Shown: positions 21,289 to 32,023 of the stretch, piece after piece | Position numbering within the stretch: position 1 is the first letter of the stretch | Layout of the letters: each line of letters starts with the position of its first letter | Made by a program: the position numbers and the translations under genes | The notes under the pieces: model-generated | Database searches by the model: none | What the model was told of the DNA's origin: nothing | The model's input: only the letters and a program-made list of their open reading frames with translations | NCBI RefSeq assembly: GCF_022965805.1 | Contig: NC_133103.1 | Location: forward strand, 53,208,386-53,272,385 | From: Primulina eburnea | Taxonomy: Eukaryota > Streptophyta > Magnoliopsida > Lamiales > Gesneriaceae | Length of the DNA stretch: 64,000 nt | Direction: 5' to 3'

Positions 21289-21293
21289 ACAAG
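21289..21293. repeat. Target-site duplication of C2, right copy
   Basis: ACAAG, matching 8932-8936. Confidence 0.85.
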
Positions 21294-21663
21294 GTTCGAG
21301 TAATCAAGAAATAATAAATTCATGTTGTAGCCCTTCAGTCTGTTTAGCCGAGAAATGGCGTTTAAGGCATTATGGGTGATTTTTATGAATTTATGTTTCT
21401 ATGGATCTCGGTAAAATCTTCTGTTGTTTAATTTCTTTGGTATATCTTTAATAAATACTTTTATGTTTTTGTAAAAGTTCCAAATAAAAACCTTATATTA
21501 ATTATTATTCTGTAATTTAAATGTCTCATTTTCTTAGCTCAGTTTGAGTTGAAAATGGTATATAGGCTGGAAACCAATAACCTCCATGTGTGGAAAAGCT
21601 ACTAAGGAAAAATTTGGTAAAAAAACGCCACATATCATATTCAATTTGATTCCAAGCCTCAGA
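21294..21663 (+). repeat. LTR-like unit, copy 2, right part
   Basis: This continues 8837-8936 after C2. It is uninterrupted at the position where G1 sits in copy 1. It ends GCCTCAGA directly before the primer site. Confidence 0.75.
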
Positions 21664-21675
21664 TGGTATCAGAGC
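21664..21675 (+). other. tRNA-iMet primer binding site of the movement-protein element
   Basis: TGGTATCAGAGC, the exact initiator-Met complement. This site is shared by many LTR elements and by caulimovirids, so it does not decide between them. Confidence 0.85.
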
Positions 21676-21793
21676 AATGAAAATAGTCTGGTTAATAATT
21701 TAGCACTATTATTTAACGAATATATTTGGTATGAAATAAACTGGTCAAAATAGTTTAAATGAAGAATATGATGTATCAGAAAATTTAGATTTA

Positions 21794-22768
21794 TTGAATA
21801 AATGGACTATTCCTAAGATAGAATCTAAAATGATTTATAATTTAGGAACATTTGAAAGAATTGGTTTCAAACAAGTAATAAAAACTACAGAATCATCGGT
21901 ACCTCTTCATAATGAAGAAATGATTATTAGATTATTAAATAATAAAGATGTATCACCTTATAGAAAAAATTATAAATTTATTTATATAGGTTTAATACAA
22001 ATTGCTTTTAGACCCATAACTTTAGAAGGACTACCAGAATTCTTTATAACAGCTTTAAGAGATGGTAGGAATTTGAATCGAAAACAATCCTTAATGGGAA
22101 TAATTCAATCTAGTCTGGCACATGGTCCGATATATTTTGATGTTTATCTTAATTTATTTTTATCTTTGTTTGATATAAATATATTAGATTTTTTAACATT
22201 AAATGTTAAATCACATGGTTATAATTATACTCCAGGAACCAATGTCATATGTATCTGTTATCGTATTTATTATAAACCATTAGTTACACTAAATCCTATG
22301 TGTAAAAGAATAGATAAAAAATTAAATGAAACTATTCTTTTAGAAACTAATTGTAATAGATCTAATATTACAACTCGTAGATCTATAAAAGGGGAAGAAA
22401 TTGAATTTCCAGCAAACTGGATAATTGAACAAGTTGTTCCTATAATAAATAGGGATTTACAACAAGTTATACAAACAAATGAAGGATCTGTCCAAATACA
22501 GTTCAATAATGAACAAAGAAGATTGTTACCATCTTTTGTCTATGCTAAATCAAGATTTAGTCATTCTTTTATTTCACCTCTAGATTATATAGTAGATATA
22601 CCACAAACTTCTAGAGCTTCTACTTGTCAAGTAAGAGAAGATTTAGAATCCTTTGTACAAGATACAATAGAAGATTTAATCATAAATCAAAATAATATTG
22701 TTCATAAAAGTAACTTTCAAAAAGTTCGAGAAAATGATACAGTTTCAGAAATGAATTTTAGTATTTAA
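21794..22768 (+). pseudogene. Movement-protein-like ORF (30K superfamily), endogenous pararetrovirus type
   Basis: An open frame of about 324 codons resembles the 30K-superfamily movement proteins of plant viruses, especially Caulimoviridae, which open plasmodesmata for cell-to-cell spread. I recognise it from overall pattern memory of the family core (about residues 35-170), not from an alignment. The first codon of the open frame is TTG. Coding-like sequence continues upstream in frame to about 21,737, where a stop interrupts it, so the N-terminus is uncertain. It lies 119 bp after the tRNA-Met primer site, the same order as in caulimovirid genomes. Base use is very AT-rich. The downstream part is decayed, so this is an old copy. 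It could belong to an endogenous caulimovirid or to an LTR element that acquired such a gene. Confidence 0.7.
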
Positions 22769-23400
22769 TGGATAGTAAATCATAAATAGATTTTGCTAAA
22801 AGTTCTATAGCTAGAGCCAAGATAGATGCAAAATTTTATCTACCCAAATGGGAATCTTTCAGAGATTGATATTTTAAAAGTTTCTCTAAAGAAGAATTTG
22901 AATATATTGTTACAGAATTTTATAAATATTGTGCAAATCAAAATAAATTAACACATTTTGTTCCTTGGTTTTTTAAAACATTTATTATAAATTATATTTC
23001 TATACTTGAAAGAAATTATAAACTTTATTCAGGATAGATTCAAAAATATTTTTATCCTCCTCAAAAATATTTTATGATAGAAAAAAATAATAAAATTTTA
23101 AAATTTACAATTGTTTCAAAATTATTTGACAATGATATGTTACAAATAACTGTTAAACATATTAATCAGATAATTGAAAAACAAAATTAAACAAATTTAT
23201 ATCTTACGATAATAGAAGAAGAAATAATTTTTCTTAAAGATCGTATTGACAAAATTATTTTAGCTATCAATCAAATTAAAACAGATGTTCATATACAAAA
23301 TAAAGAAGAAACTAATATTGTTTATATTGCAACTTCTTCTATACAATCTCCTCTAGACATAAAAGATTTTAAAAATTTAAATCTTATATTTCTGATTTAG
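22769..23400 (+). pseudogene. Decayed continuation of the movement-protein element polyprotein
   Basis: Plus-strand translation gives long protein-like stretches broken by several stops and at least one frame change. It is rich in Lys, Asn, Ile and aromatic residues. It looks like the region after the movement-protein core in related endogenous sequences. No protease, reverse transcriptase or RNase H is visible, so the element is truncated here. Confidence 0.5.
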
Positions 23401-23429
23401 AAAATAATAATAATTGTTTAAAAATATAT

Positions 23430-24374
23430 TAAATGTGAAGACGTGGAAATTTTAATTCAAAAATGCCAAGGACACATTCAGCTGAAGTGATGAACTTATA
23501 TTAAAAGTGATAATAATGACATTTAAAGGAATAAATGACAATAATTTGAGAATTTTTCAGCTCACTTTGGTAAATAAAAACAATGGGATAAACAAAAATC
23601 ACACTTAAAATCCATATTCAAAAGATTCAGAATTTTCGAGTCATTATAGTAGCATGAGAGGGCGAACTTTTGCTTTATTTTCTTCAAAGTTTCAATCGAA
23701 GTTCTATCCAAATGTTGTCCGAGTTCGAGTAAAGTTCTAGCATTTTTCGGGCCAAGTATTTTTCATATTTTAATTCAAAAAAGATCAAGTACGTGGACTT
23801 TTACATGTATATATATTTTCATAAAGTTTTGAATCCTTATTTTTGTAAGTGGACTAATGTTTTAATATAAATATGTATGTTTTAAAGAGATCGTTTTAAC
23901 AATATGATCTGCTCTTCGATCCGTTTCATCTAGTTATAGTATGTCATTTGTGTCACAAGCATTGAAGTTTATGAGTACTATTATGATTCAAAGAACAAAT
24001 AGTAAAAGGGAAATTTTCCAAACATGCTAAGTTTATGATCCTGATGCGGTTGGTAATAATAATCGATATACGGTCTCACTCCTAGATAAGAACGAGGAAT
24101 AAATTTGACGAAGATGAACAATAATATTTTGGGGATGATGAAAAAGTCAGTACAATCAAGAACAATCTTGTTATTCTGTTTTTAATTTATTTTTTCATGT
24201 TTTACGCTTTCGCATTTTGTTTAGATTTTAATCACATTGTAAATATATTGTTATGATTTATGATACATATTGGTTTTGGTAAGATTTGTACTATAAAGCT
24301 TGTTGTTTATGATTGTGTAATTGTTAAACAACTTCAGTATCAATATGTCTCGGTCTCGAGGCATGATATTTAAG
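23430..24374 (+). repeat. Decayed gypsy LTR, 3' part (element G3)
   Basis: The last ~200 bp resemble the end of the G2 LTR: TAATTGTTAAACAA, then a GGCATGA/GGCGTGA-like end, then TTTAAGTG before a primer-site remnant. The left boundary is a guess. The stretch 23,430-24,000 contains no ORF and no other feature I can name. Confidence 0.5.
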
Positions 24375-24386
24375 TGCTATCAAAGC
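24375..24386 (+). other. Degenerate primer binding site (G3)
   Basis: TGCTATCAAAGC matches the tRNA-Met site TGGTATCAGAGC at 10 of 12 positions and follows TTTAAG as in G2 (42566). Confidence 0.6.
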
Positions 24387-24518
24387 GTCATCGGATTCAT
24401 AATCCAATAGGAAAAAATTCGGGCGAACTTGTTCAAGACAGGCGCTTCAGCACCAAGGAATCAGCTCCTCAGTGACCATATGGTCGAGCAACAGGTGTCT
24501 GAGCACCGACAACATGTG
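24387..24518 (+). other. G3 leader, first part, with degenerate GCGCCTCAGCACC repeats
   Basis: This untranslated leader contains imperfect copies such as GGCGCTTCAGCACC and GTGTCTGAGCACC. It continues after the inserted LTR at about 25,872. Confidence 0.5.
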
Positions 24519-25871
24519 TGTTAGAACATTTCATGATCGCAATCTTGATTTTGGTTTTAACAAAACTTGCTATTTTGTTTATAATGATTTACCTTAGTGC
24601 GCAGGTAGCTGGAACTGATCAGGATTTGAACTGATCAGTTAAGCGAGGTAAAAATGAAGCTATCAATACATAAACTGGAAACATCAACTGATCGACCAAA
24701 CTGAATCGGTTCAACTGACATATTAAAGAACAGTTCAATTGATTGTCCAGCTGATAGGTGGTTCAGCAGAAGACCTTCAGAAGCCTGGCCAGCTAATGAA
24801 GACCTAGCTAACCAGTTTAACTGAAAGAGTGAAATCAGTTCAACTGATGAATCAACTGATTTCTCCAGCCCAACTGAGGATTAGTTCAGATGACCGGTTA
24901 GGAACATCAATTAGAAATCATTCAGTTGCAGATCAAGACAAGCTTATCTTAGTGATTCCAGTTACGCACAAAGATACAAACTTCTGTACGATCAAAGGTA
25001 CAATAATGGACGTTGCAGCAAAGATTAAAGTCGAGAGATTCTTGAAGGCATGTCAGAAAAGTCAAGACACATATACCAAGGAATACATTCAAAGCTGCAA
25101 TGATCACACGTGATGTGTCTTGAAGTACGGTCTCAATGCCTCTATATATACATGCTCAAGACCATCAGCAAGGAGAACGAGAGAGCACATACTAGAGTGT
25201 GTGAAGATAAAAAGAAAAGGCACGCAGCTTATTTATCTCAGTGTGTAAGAACACTTTCGGGTAGTTTTCAGAGATAATTTCACACACATACACACACACA
25301 CCACCACCACCATTCAAATAAAGTCTTGCACAAAGACAATAAACTTGTGTATGTAGTCTTTTTCACATAGACGTTAAAAAAGTGTTGACTGGAAGGTGCT
25401 GCCTTCAGTCTAGTCTAGGAATTCAGTTAGACAGTGGGTAAGTCCTGAGTTGGGTGGGTTATTACAATTGCTGTATTTAATCAATGTCTTCTAGTGAATC
25501 CTACCCGAGGTTGTAGAAGTGGTGACGTAGGAGCAGTTGAAGTCTCCGAATATCCATAACCATATCTTGTGCATTTAATTATTTAACCATTGTTTTCAAA
25601 CTGATTTAACCAGTTAGAGCATCCGTCGGTTCATTTCTCACCATAACTGATGAATGTAAAAACTAATCTATCTTTTTTCGGTTATTCAGTTATACAGGAT
25701 ATACAAATATATCAATGTTTCTTAACAAAGGATTATTTCGAGTGTTTTCTGCTTGGTTCTATACCAAACTCGATCTAATTCATCGGTGTATACATTCTTA
25801 GAACACGAGCTATTGTAGCTCTTGGAGAATATTTTGTTTAAAGCACCTCAAGGTGCTCTGCAAACGATCCA
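24519..25871 (+). repeat. Solo LTR, copia type (relative of the 33905 and 36357 LTRs)
   Basis: It starts TGTTAGAACATTTCATG and is similar throughout to 33905-35280 and 36357-37786, including many CAACTGA/TCAGTTG words and the CACGAGCTATTG segment near the end. No internal region follows. The ends are approximate and a TSD is not certain. The ORF at 24829-25113 is within it and is not a gene. Confidence 0.8.
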
Positions 25872-26302
25872 ACAAGGTGCCTTATCGCCTATTTTGTTGT
25901 GAAAATGCAAAGACAAGGTGCCTCTTCTCAAGCGCCTAAGCACCCAGATGCACCTCTAGAAAAATTATTTGCGTAGATATGGTATGTCAATGCCACGTAG
26001 CATGTGCCTTCGCACCAGAAATTCGAGCTACATGCGCCTCAGCACCCAAAATTCGCAGCATTGGTGTCTCAACGCCTAAAATTTGCTCCAACTATTGAAA
26101 ATCGATTCAATAAAATGTTCGGAAACCTTATGACGTAGGCTAGCTATCTATATAAAAATTTCTAAACTTTTCAATTTGGAAAATTTCACGAAAAATGCAT
26201 TCGACCTACTATTCTATAGAAACTATTTATTTGTTACTTCTTTTCGATTTCTATTTTCATATTGGAATATTATGAGCATTTTATCTTGTTTTATTTCAGG
26301 AA
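25872..26302 (+). other. G3 leader, second part, ending in a splice-acceptor-like site
   Basis: It has further degenerate GGTGCCT/GCGCCTAAGCACC repeats (25,875-26,080), then AT-rich sequence. At 26,290-26,299 it reads TTTATTTCAG followed by GAAATGG. This is the same junction seen before each G2 ORF. Confidence 0.5.
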
Positions 26303-26528
26303 ATGGCTCATTTCCAACCTCGTACCTGTGCGCAAGTCGTTATCCATATGAAACATCTTGCCATTGATAACCATGACTTTGATCAAACGCTTAAATGCCA
26401 AGATTGGTAATTATCGATGTGAGAAACAAGAGTTAGAAGAGCTTAAGGACCACCTTCAGGCTAACGTATAGAGGTTTGCTATTATCTCAACTAGGAGAAA
26501 ACAGCACGAGGTAACCAAGAAAAAACTG
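26303..26528 (+). pseudogene. Remnant of G3 coiled-coil ORF1 (5' part)
   Basis: It starts at ATG 26303 after a CAG/GAA junction. One frameshift and stops break it, but the Lys/Glu/Leu heptad-like part (EKQELEELKDHLQ near 26,430) resembles the G2 ORF1 at 42832 (EKLEKQELTEI). A solo LTR interrupts it and a short matching piece follows at 29,265. A second element with ORF1 in the same place supports ORF1 being a family trait. Confidence 0.5.
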
Positions 26529-29264
26529 GAGGTGGGGTCAAAAAATAAGATGACGTAATTCCACTGCATGCAAATCCAGGGAAAACAGAAAATGACTAAT
26601 TAAATAATTTTAGTGACATGAATTGATTATGATATGCATGATTACATGTTTAAAAATAGGGTTTATTGTTAGAATGCATAGAAACTATTTAAAGGTTATT
26701 TGAGATGCGATCGAGGAACGTAGACCGATGGCTGAAAAAATGAAATATTTTTATTAAATAATAATTTTTAATCATTTAAAATAAGGTTTATGCTATATGA
26801 TATTTTTGAAAATGAGGTGATTTATACACCGAGACGTATTTTTAAATGGTATTTGATTTTCGACGAAAATATGAACTTTTTGAGAACTCGACTAATATTT
26901 TCACGAACTTTCCTAAACAAAATATTTTAATTATTCATTAATGGAATTAATGAGCCTGTTATATCATTTTAATGGGCCTAAGGTTATACCACTTGTTTAT
27001 ATCAAAATAAAAGCCTCAAACCCTACCCCATAACCCTCATAACACACGCCCCTCCCCCCACGAACACACTATGACTCCTAGCAGCACCACACGCACAAAC
27101 ACACGAAGGTTTTGAGAGGATTTTCACATGGAGCTGAGGAGATTTCAGCCTAGGGTTTCTAAGTCGTCGTTCTTTGCATTGCCAACTCGTTTCGTGCATA
27201 TATACGTTTTAACTTTCTTTCAATCATCTTTCATACCATATTATGTATATTTGTTTAGATTTGGATGAAAAATATGCTGCATAAATTTTATTTTTGTTTT
27301 ATTGAATATATATGCATATAACTCATGCTTTGTTGATGTAAAACTCTTCCTAATGATGCAGAAAGGGGCTGCCATGGTACGGTAACTCAGAGGGACGATT
27401 GTACAGCATGTTAGGTGTCACGGCTAAGGGCTGGACAAAGGCTAGGGAAGGATGGAACGAGAACTTCCATGACTTGTGCACTAGGGTTCAGGTAAGGGGT
27501 TATGCACCAAGGGCTTGGCCAGGGTTGGGGCTCGGTGAGGGGTCATGGCTAAGTGTCTGGGAGGGCCATGGCAGGGCTAGGACCCGTGGCTGGTCGCTAT
27601 GGAAGAGCCTATGATCGCATGGACTCTTCCCATGCGGATAGGGTGTGGCCGCAAGTGGCTACTGAATAGAGGGTCTAGGCTTGGTCAGGGTAGTCTAGGC
27701 TAGTTCTCAGGGTGGTCCAGGGTTGGTCTATAGGGTTCGAGCTCGTGTGGTGGCTCGGGCGAGGAGTCTTAGTCAAGGGAAAAGAGTCCTAGGGTTTTAG
27801 GGAAGACACGTGACTCTTGTAACGGGCAGGAGGGTGCAGCGTGGGTCAGGGTGAGACCAGTAGGGTTCCTATGAGGGCTAGTCAAGGTTGGCTCGGGTGT
27901 GGCTGAGTAAATCGTGAGGTGGCTCGAGGGACACAAGTTAGGGTTTGAATTAAGATAATAATGGCTAAGGGATTCGAACCATGGTCCACGGTCGAACCAT
28001 GGTTCACGAGGATAATTTAGGTATAAAAAGTCTATGTTTAAAATTAGGGGTTTAAAATATTAATTCGGGAATTAAACGCTCTACGAATTAATAACTTTGA
28101 AATTAAATCAAAAGCCTCGAATTTAAGCTAAATAAAAATATGATAAATTTAATTTAAGCTTAAATAATTATTTGGGAAGATCTAGAGTTAATGAAAGTAA
28201 GAGAAAGGCAAAATCGAGAAATTCTAAGTATAGGATAAAACGGTCATTTTTTACAAAAAAATTAGTAGGCGTCCTGGCAGTACCCTGAATGATGTAAATA
28301 ATGATAATATGCTTATTTTAAATGTTTATGAAATTTTATGAATGAATGCTTATTTTACATATTTACGAAATGAAGAAACGTTATTGCCCAAAATACATGA
28401 TGCATGCTTGGTTTAAAAGAAAAATGATTTCTATATGCATGAATTTTTATAAGTAATGAAAATATAAAAAATTAAAGGAGGTGAAGTGATTGTGACTAAT
28501 ACGATAATACGATGATTATGATGATATGTGCTCAGTTGACGGGTGAGAGTTTCGCTGATGTCCCCACCGCCCAATACCTTGGTTACACGTAGATGGATCC
28601 ATCTATCTTCAGCTGAAACGAAAGTCACAATTAATCATCCGAATTCAATAAAAGGAAAAAAATGTATACGTATATGATGAAAAAGGAAATGTATATGATG
28701 AAAAGAAAAATGTTATGTTTATATATGTTCATGAAAAGCTATTTTAAATAAAAGTATTTTCACTGTTGCATGTGATTGTATATGTATTACTTGTTATCAT
28801 GGTTAAGGTTTGCTAAATCAATAGACTCACTAAGTGTGATTGATTAAGGTGAGCATGATGTTGATGTTACTAGAGGCCTTGATACTTTATCTTGCTGGAC
28901 TGAAGGTGCACATAACCTGAGCACCAGCTAATTTTCTGCATTTAAATCAAGTTTATGATTTAAGTTTTTGTTAAAGATTTTATTACTTTTATGATGATTT
29001 TGAGATGTTTTTGAGAGTGTGCTAGAGTTATTTTTAATTTGAAATATTGCTAAGTTTAGGTTTGGTAAACAATTGAAGATTTTATGTTTTGAATTTCTTC
29101 CTTTGAATTTTTAAATATAGTTGTTTTTTTTTATTTTTTAAAGTAGTGCAAATTTCATTTTAAAAGTACATGTTTATATAAATGTATATTTCGGCCGAAG
29201 TAAAAGAATAAAAAAAAAGTCTAGAACTTTTTAAAGAAAAACGAGTAGTGGATGTTTCAGTTTG
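26529..29264 (+). repeat. Solo gypsy LTR, ~2.7 kb, inserted in G3 ORF1
   Basis: It is co-linear with the solo LTR at 50440-55201 (minus its nested insert): a GCATGCAA block near the start, the GAACTTTTTGAG...TCG block near 26,870, a CAGTACCCTGAATGATG block near 28,280, and a GATGTTTCA end. It contains short ORFs (27399-27614, 28431-28628) that lie in GC-rich or repetitive LTR sequence and are not supported as genes. Confidence 0.7.
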
Positions 29265-29300
29265 CCTCAGTCCTTGAACTGGACGGATTATGCCAAAAAA
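29265..29300 (+). pseudogene. G3 coiled-coil ORF1, continuation
   Basis: A short stretch translating to FASVLELDGL resembles FARLVALNMDLL of the G2 ORF1. It links the two sides of the solo LTR. It is short, so support is modest. Confidence 0.4.
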
Positions 29301-30310
29301 TGTGATAGGATCGGTTAGGGAGTGAAAGAGTATTTAGAAGGGGGGTTGAATAAACATTTTACAATTTTCACAACCTCTTCGACTGATGAGTCTATTTAGT
29401 GATAAATTGATACACGAGAATCTTGTAAGTCAATATAAATCAGTTAACAAAGAATGTGCGGAAATAAACCGATTGATAGATAGAATAAAAAATGAAATAA
29501 GAACACAAATTTTTTACGGATGTTCGGAGATTTCAATCACTCCTACGTCACCCCTTCTATCTCGAAGATATAGGATATTCACTAAAAGACTTTGATCAAT
29601 ACAAACAATTGTACAGACCCACTTCAGTTTTGGACTCAACAATGTCAAACTGAAACTCTTAGTTACAAACTTGTTTATAGTACCAAATAGAACTGAAATA
29701 ATTTAGCACAACTGGTCTCTTCAAGATCAAGTATTACAGTTTGTACTTTAAAGCTCGAAGTTCAGCCTGAAAGCTATGAATGTATACAATAAGCGCGAGC
29801 TTTGATGTTTGCAACGATTTTTTCAGCAGAGTAACACAATAGTAAATTCAACAGTTGATTGTGTTGTTCCCGAGAGTTGTTCAAATTTGTTTTTCAGCTG
29901 CTCTTCTCTGCTATTTATGGGCTTACCACCAATGGTAATATTAAATACAATTTGAAACTTTCTATCCATTTCCTGCCACATTAACATTCTTCTAACAGTC
30001 GTACACTGCACCTTTTCTAAAATGCGGCGATCCCACTACTTGTTGCAGTCAGATTTTGTCGGTTGAATGTCTTTTTCCTTACCTGATGACGTGTACAGTT
30101 GAGGGATCAGTTGATCGAATGTAGTTGATAAGCTTACAACTGTTTGTTCCAACTGATCAGTCAGTTGTCTATGTAGTTCAGTTGCTGGTTCAGTTGCCTT
30201 CGAGAATCTGCGTATTATCCTTTAGTTACTGGCAACTGATAGTTGGAATATTTTGGATCAGTTTCTATCAAAGTTTAGTTTGTCAAACATCCAAAATTTA
30301 GTTTTCAACA
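29301..30310 (-). repeat. Copia LTR, minus orientation (element C4)
   Basis: It runs TGTGATAGGATCGG...TTTTCAACA on the plus strand. Its first ~370 bp are the reverse complement of 30,950-31,310. Its end resembles the C2 LTR end (GGGGGGTTGAATAAAC), showing a related family. ORF 29386-29595 is inside it. Confidence 0.8.
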
Positions 30311-30322
30311 ATTCACCTTTTT
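30311..30322 (-). other. Polypurine tract of C4
   Basis: The minus strand reads AAAAAAGGTGAAT directly before the LTR. Confidence 0.6.
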
Positions 30323-30627
30323 TGGTGTTTGACAAAACTTAGAAAGTAAGAACTGAAACTGATCAACTGAACTCATTGTAGATCAAATAACTCTTTCAAT
30401 GTACATTCCGTACAAAGAATAAAAGAATAAAGAATATTCTGATTGAATAAAATAATCTTCAAAAATCTGCCAAATAGTCTTCTATTTATTCTTGATCAAC
30501 TTTGAAGATTGCTCTGGATGATCTTTTCCTTATTCTTCCTCTTTTTTGTCAAACACATCAATCTTTTTGGATAATATCCGCACATCGGAGGAGAGGCTTG
30601 ATACTGCATTCATCAAGATCCATTCGT
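30323..30627 (-). other. C4 internal sequence upstream of the PPT
   Basis: AT-rich non-coding sequence in which I see no feature. Confidence 0.4.
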
Positions 30628-30900
30628 TTAGATACAGTGTTTTTCCAAGAAATCAAGGCGTCCTGTAACCAAGGCCTGAGTTTGGAAGTGGGCTTCAGCT
30701 GACGTTATGTCTTTGCGAAGTTCTTCCATTTGGAAAAATAAAGAAGTTATGTCCTTTTGGATTTGCTGAAGTCTTCCCATAGTATTCTTCTTTATAGAGT
30801 CAAACTTCATCGTGTGCAGATACTGGGTTGACTTGATGTCAAAAATGGAGGTCATGACACCAACAAGTTTGGTCTGAATACCTTGAATTTCTTCAAACAT
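30628..30900 (-). pseudogene. C4 accessory-ORF C-terminal remnant
   Basis: A 90-codon minus-strand frame, helical and charged with heptad-like Ile/Leu/Phe spacing (FDSIKKNTMGRLQQIQKDI). It is placed just before the C4 3' LTR, where C2 has its coiled-coil C-terminus (10,350-10,760). By position and character I take it as the same kind of protein, truncated. Sequence similarity is weak. Confidence 0.4.
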
Positions 30901-30949
30901 GGATTCAGTTTCTATTGATATAAAAGGAAGTTACATATCAATCAAGTAC

Positions 30950-31310
30950 TGATAAGTTGTATTGATACTAAGAGTTTCAGTTTTGGCAGTGTTAAGTCCA
31001 AACTGAAGTGGGTTCGTACAATTCATTGTATAAATCAAATTCGTTTAGTGAATATCCTATCTCCGAGATAGAAGGGGTGATGTAGGAGCATTTGATATCT
31101 CCAAACATCCAGAAATCTTGTGTTCTTTCCTTATCAGTTTTATTATATCTATCTTTCAGTTTTTCCGCACTTTTATCAAGTTAACGGATTGACATTGACA
31201 ACAAGATTCGCAAATTTAGTTTATCACTAAACTGATTCATAAATCAAAGAAGTCGTGAAATTATTCAACCCCACTTCTAAACACTTTTTCACTCCCAACC
31301 GATCCTAACA
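30950..31310 (+). repeat. Truncated 5' LTR of C3
   Basis: The right ~360 bp of a copia LTR ending CCGATCCTAACA. It is the inverted counterpart of 29301-29670. The left part is missing where it joins C4. Confidence 0.75.
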
Positions 31311-31312
31311 AG

Positions 31313-31324
31313 CGGTATCAAAGA
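31313..31324 (+). other. C3 primer binding site, degenerate
   Basis: CGGTATCAAAGA, similar to TGGTATCAGAGC, 2 bp after the LTR. Confidence 0.65.
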
Positions 31325-31371
31325 GAATTGAACCTTGTTTTAAAATATTTCCATTCTTACATATGTATACC

Positions 31372-32023
31372 ATGTCTTCATTCAATAAAATCTCAATGTT
31401 CACCAGAGAAGATTTTGATGATTAAAAGATAAGGATGCAGGCTCATTTAGCTGCACAAGAAGATGACATGTGGTACGTCATAACCGACAGACCAATGAAG
31501 ATATTAAAGGCAAATATAACAGTTGCCATAATTGAAGGAGCTCCCCACCGCATAGAGAAACCAAAATATGAGTGGACAACTGAAGACAGAAGGAAAGCCA
31601 ACCTGGATAATGTGGCTAAATATATCCTGTACAAAACCTTGGATAAAAGTAATTTCACCAAAATTAAGATATGTAGAACATCAAAAGAAATCTGGGAGAA
31701 ACTGATCCAACTATGCGAGGAAATGAGCAGACAAAAGAAAATAAACTTTCAGTTGCAGTTCAGAAATTGGATAATATCAAAATGAAGACTGGAGAGTCCA
31801 TGAATGGATACGATGAAAGAGTAAGCAGCATTGTAAATGAACTGAATGCACTAGGAAAAGTGTATTCAAACAAGGAAGGTTATTCGTGGTCTTCCCAAGG
31901 AATGAAATGTCAAAACAATGGCAATGAAAGAGTCAAAAGAGTTGAACAAAGTGGAACTCCACGACTTGTTTGCTGATCTCAAAGCTTACGAGTTTGAACT
32001 GAAGAAAAGAGAAGGAGAACTGT
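31372..32023 (+). pseudogene. C3 gag, N-terminal part, broken
   Basis: It starts at ATG 31372. After a stop at codon ~18 the frame from 31435 (MQAHLAAQEDDMWYVI) closely matches C2 gag (MHAHLAAQDDDMWYVI). Frame changes occur near 31,715 and 31,890. It ends at the insertion of a solo LTR and resumes at 33,352. This is the capsid domain of a SIRE-like copia element. Confidence 0.85.

Noticed and set aside
24829..25113. 94-codon ORF
   Set aside because: It lies fully within the copia solo LTR, and the related LTRs at 33905 and 36357 do not keep the frame.
27399..27614. ORF of 71 codons, Gly/Arg/Trp-rich
   Set aside because: It lies inside a solo LTR with repeated GGGCTAGG-type sequence, has no homologous frame in the related LTR at 50440, and no coding features.
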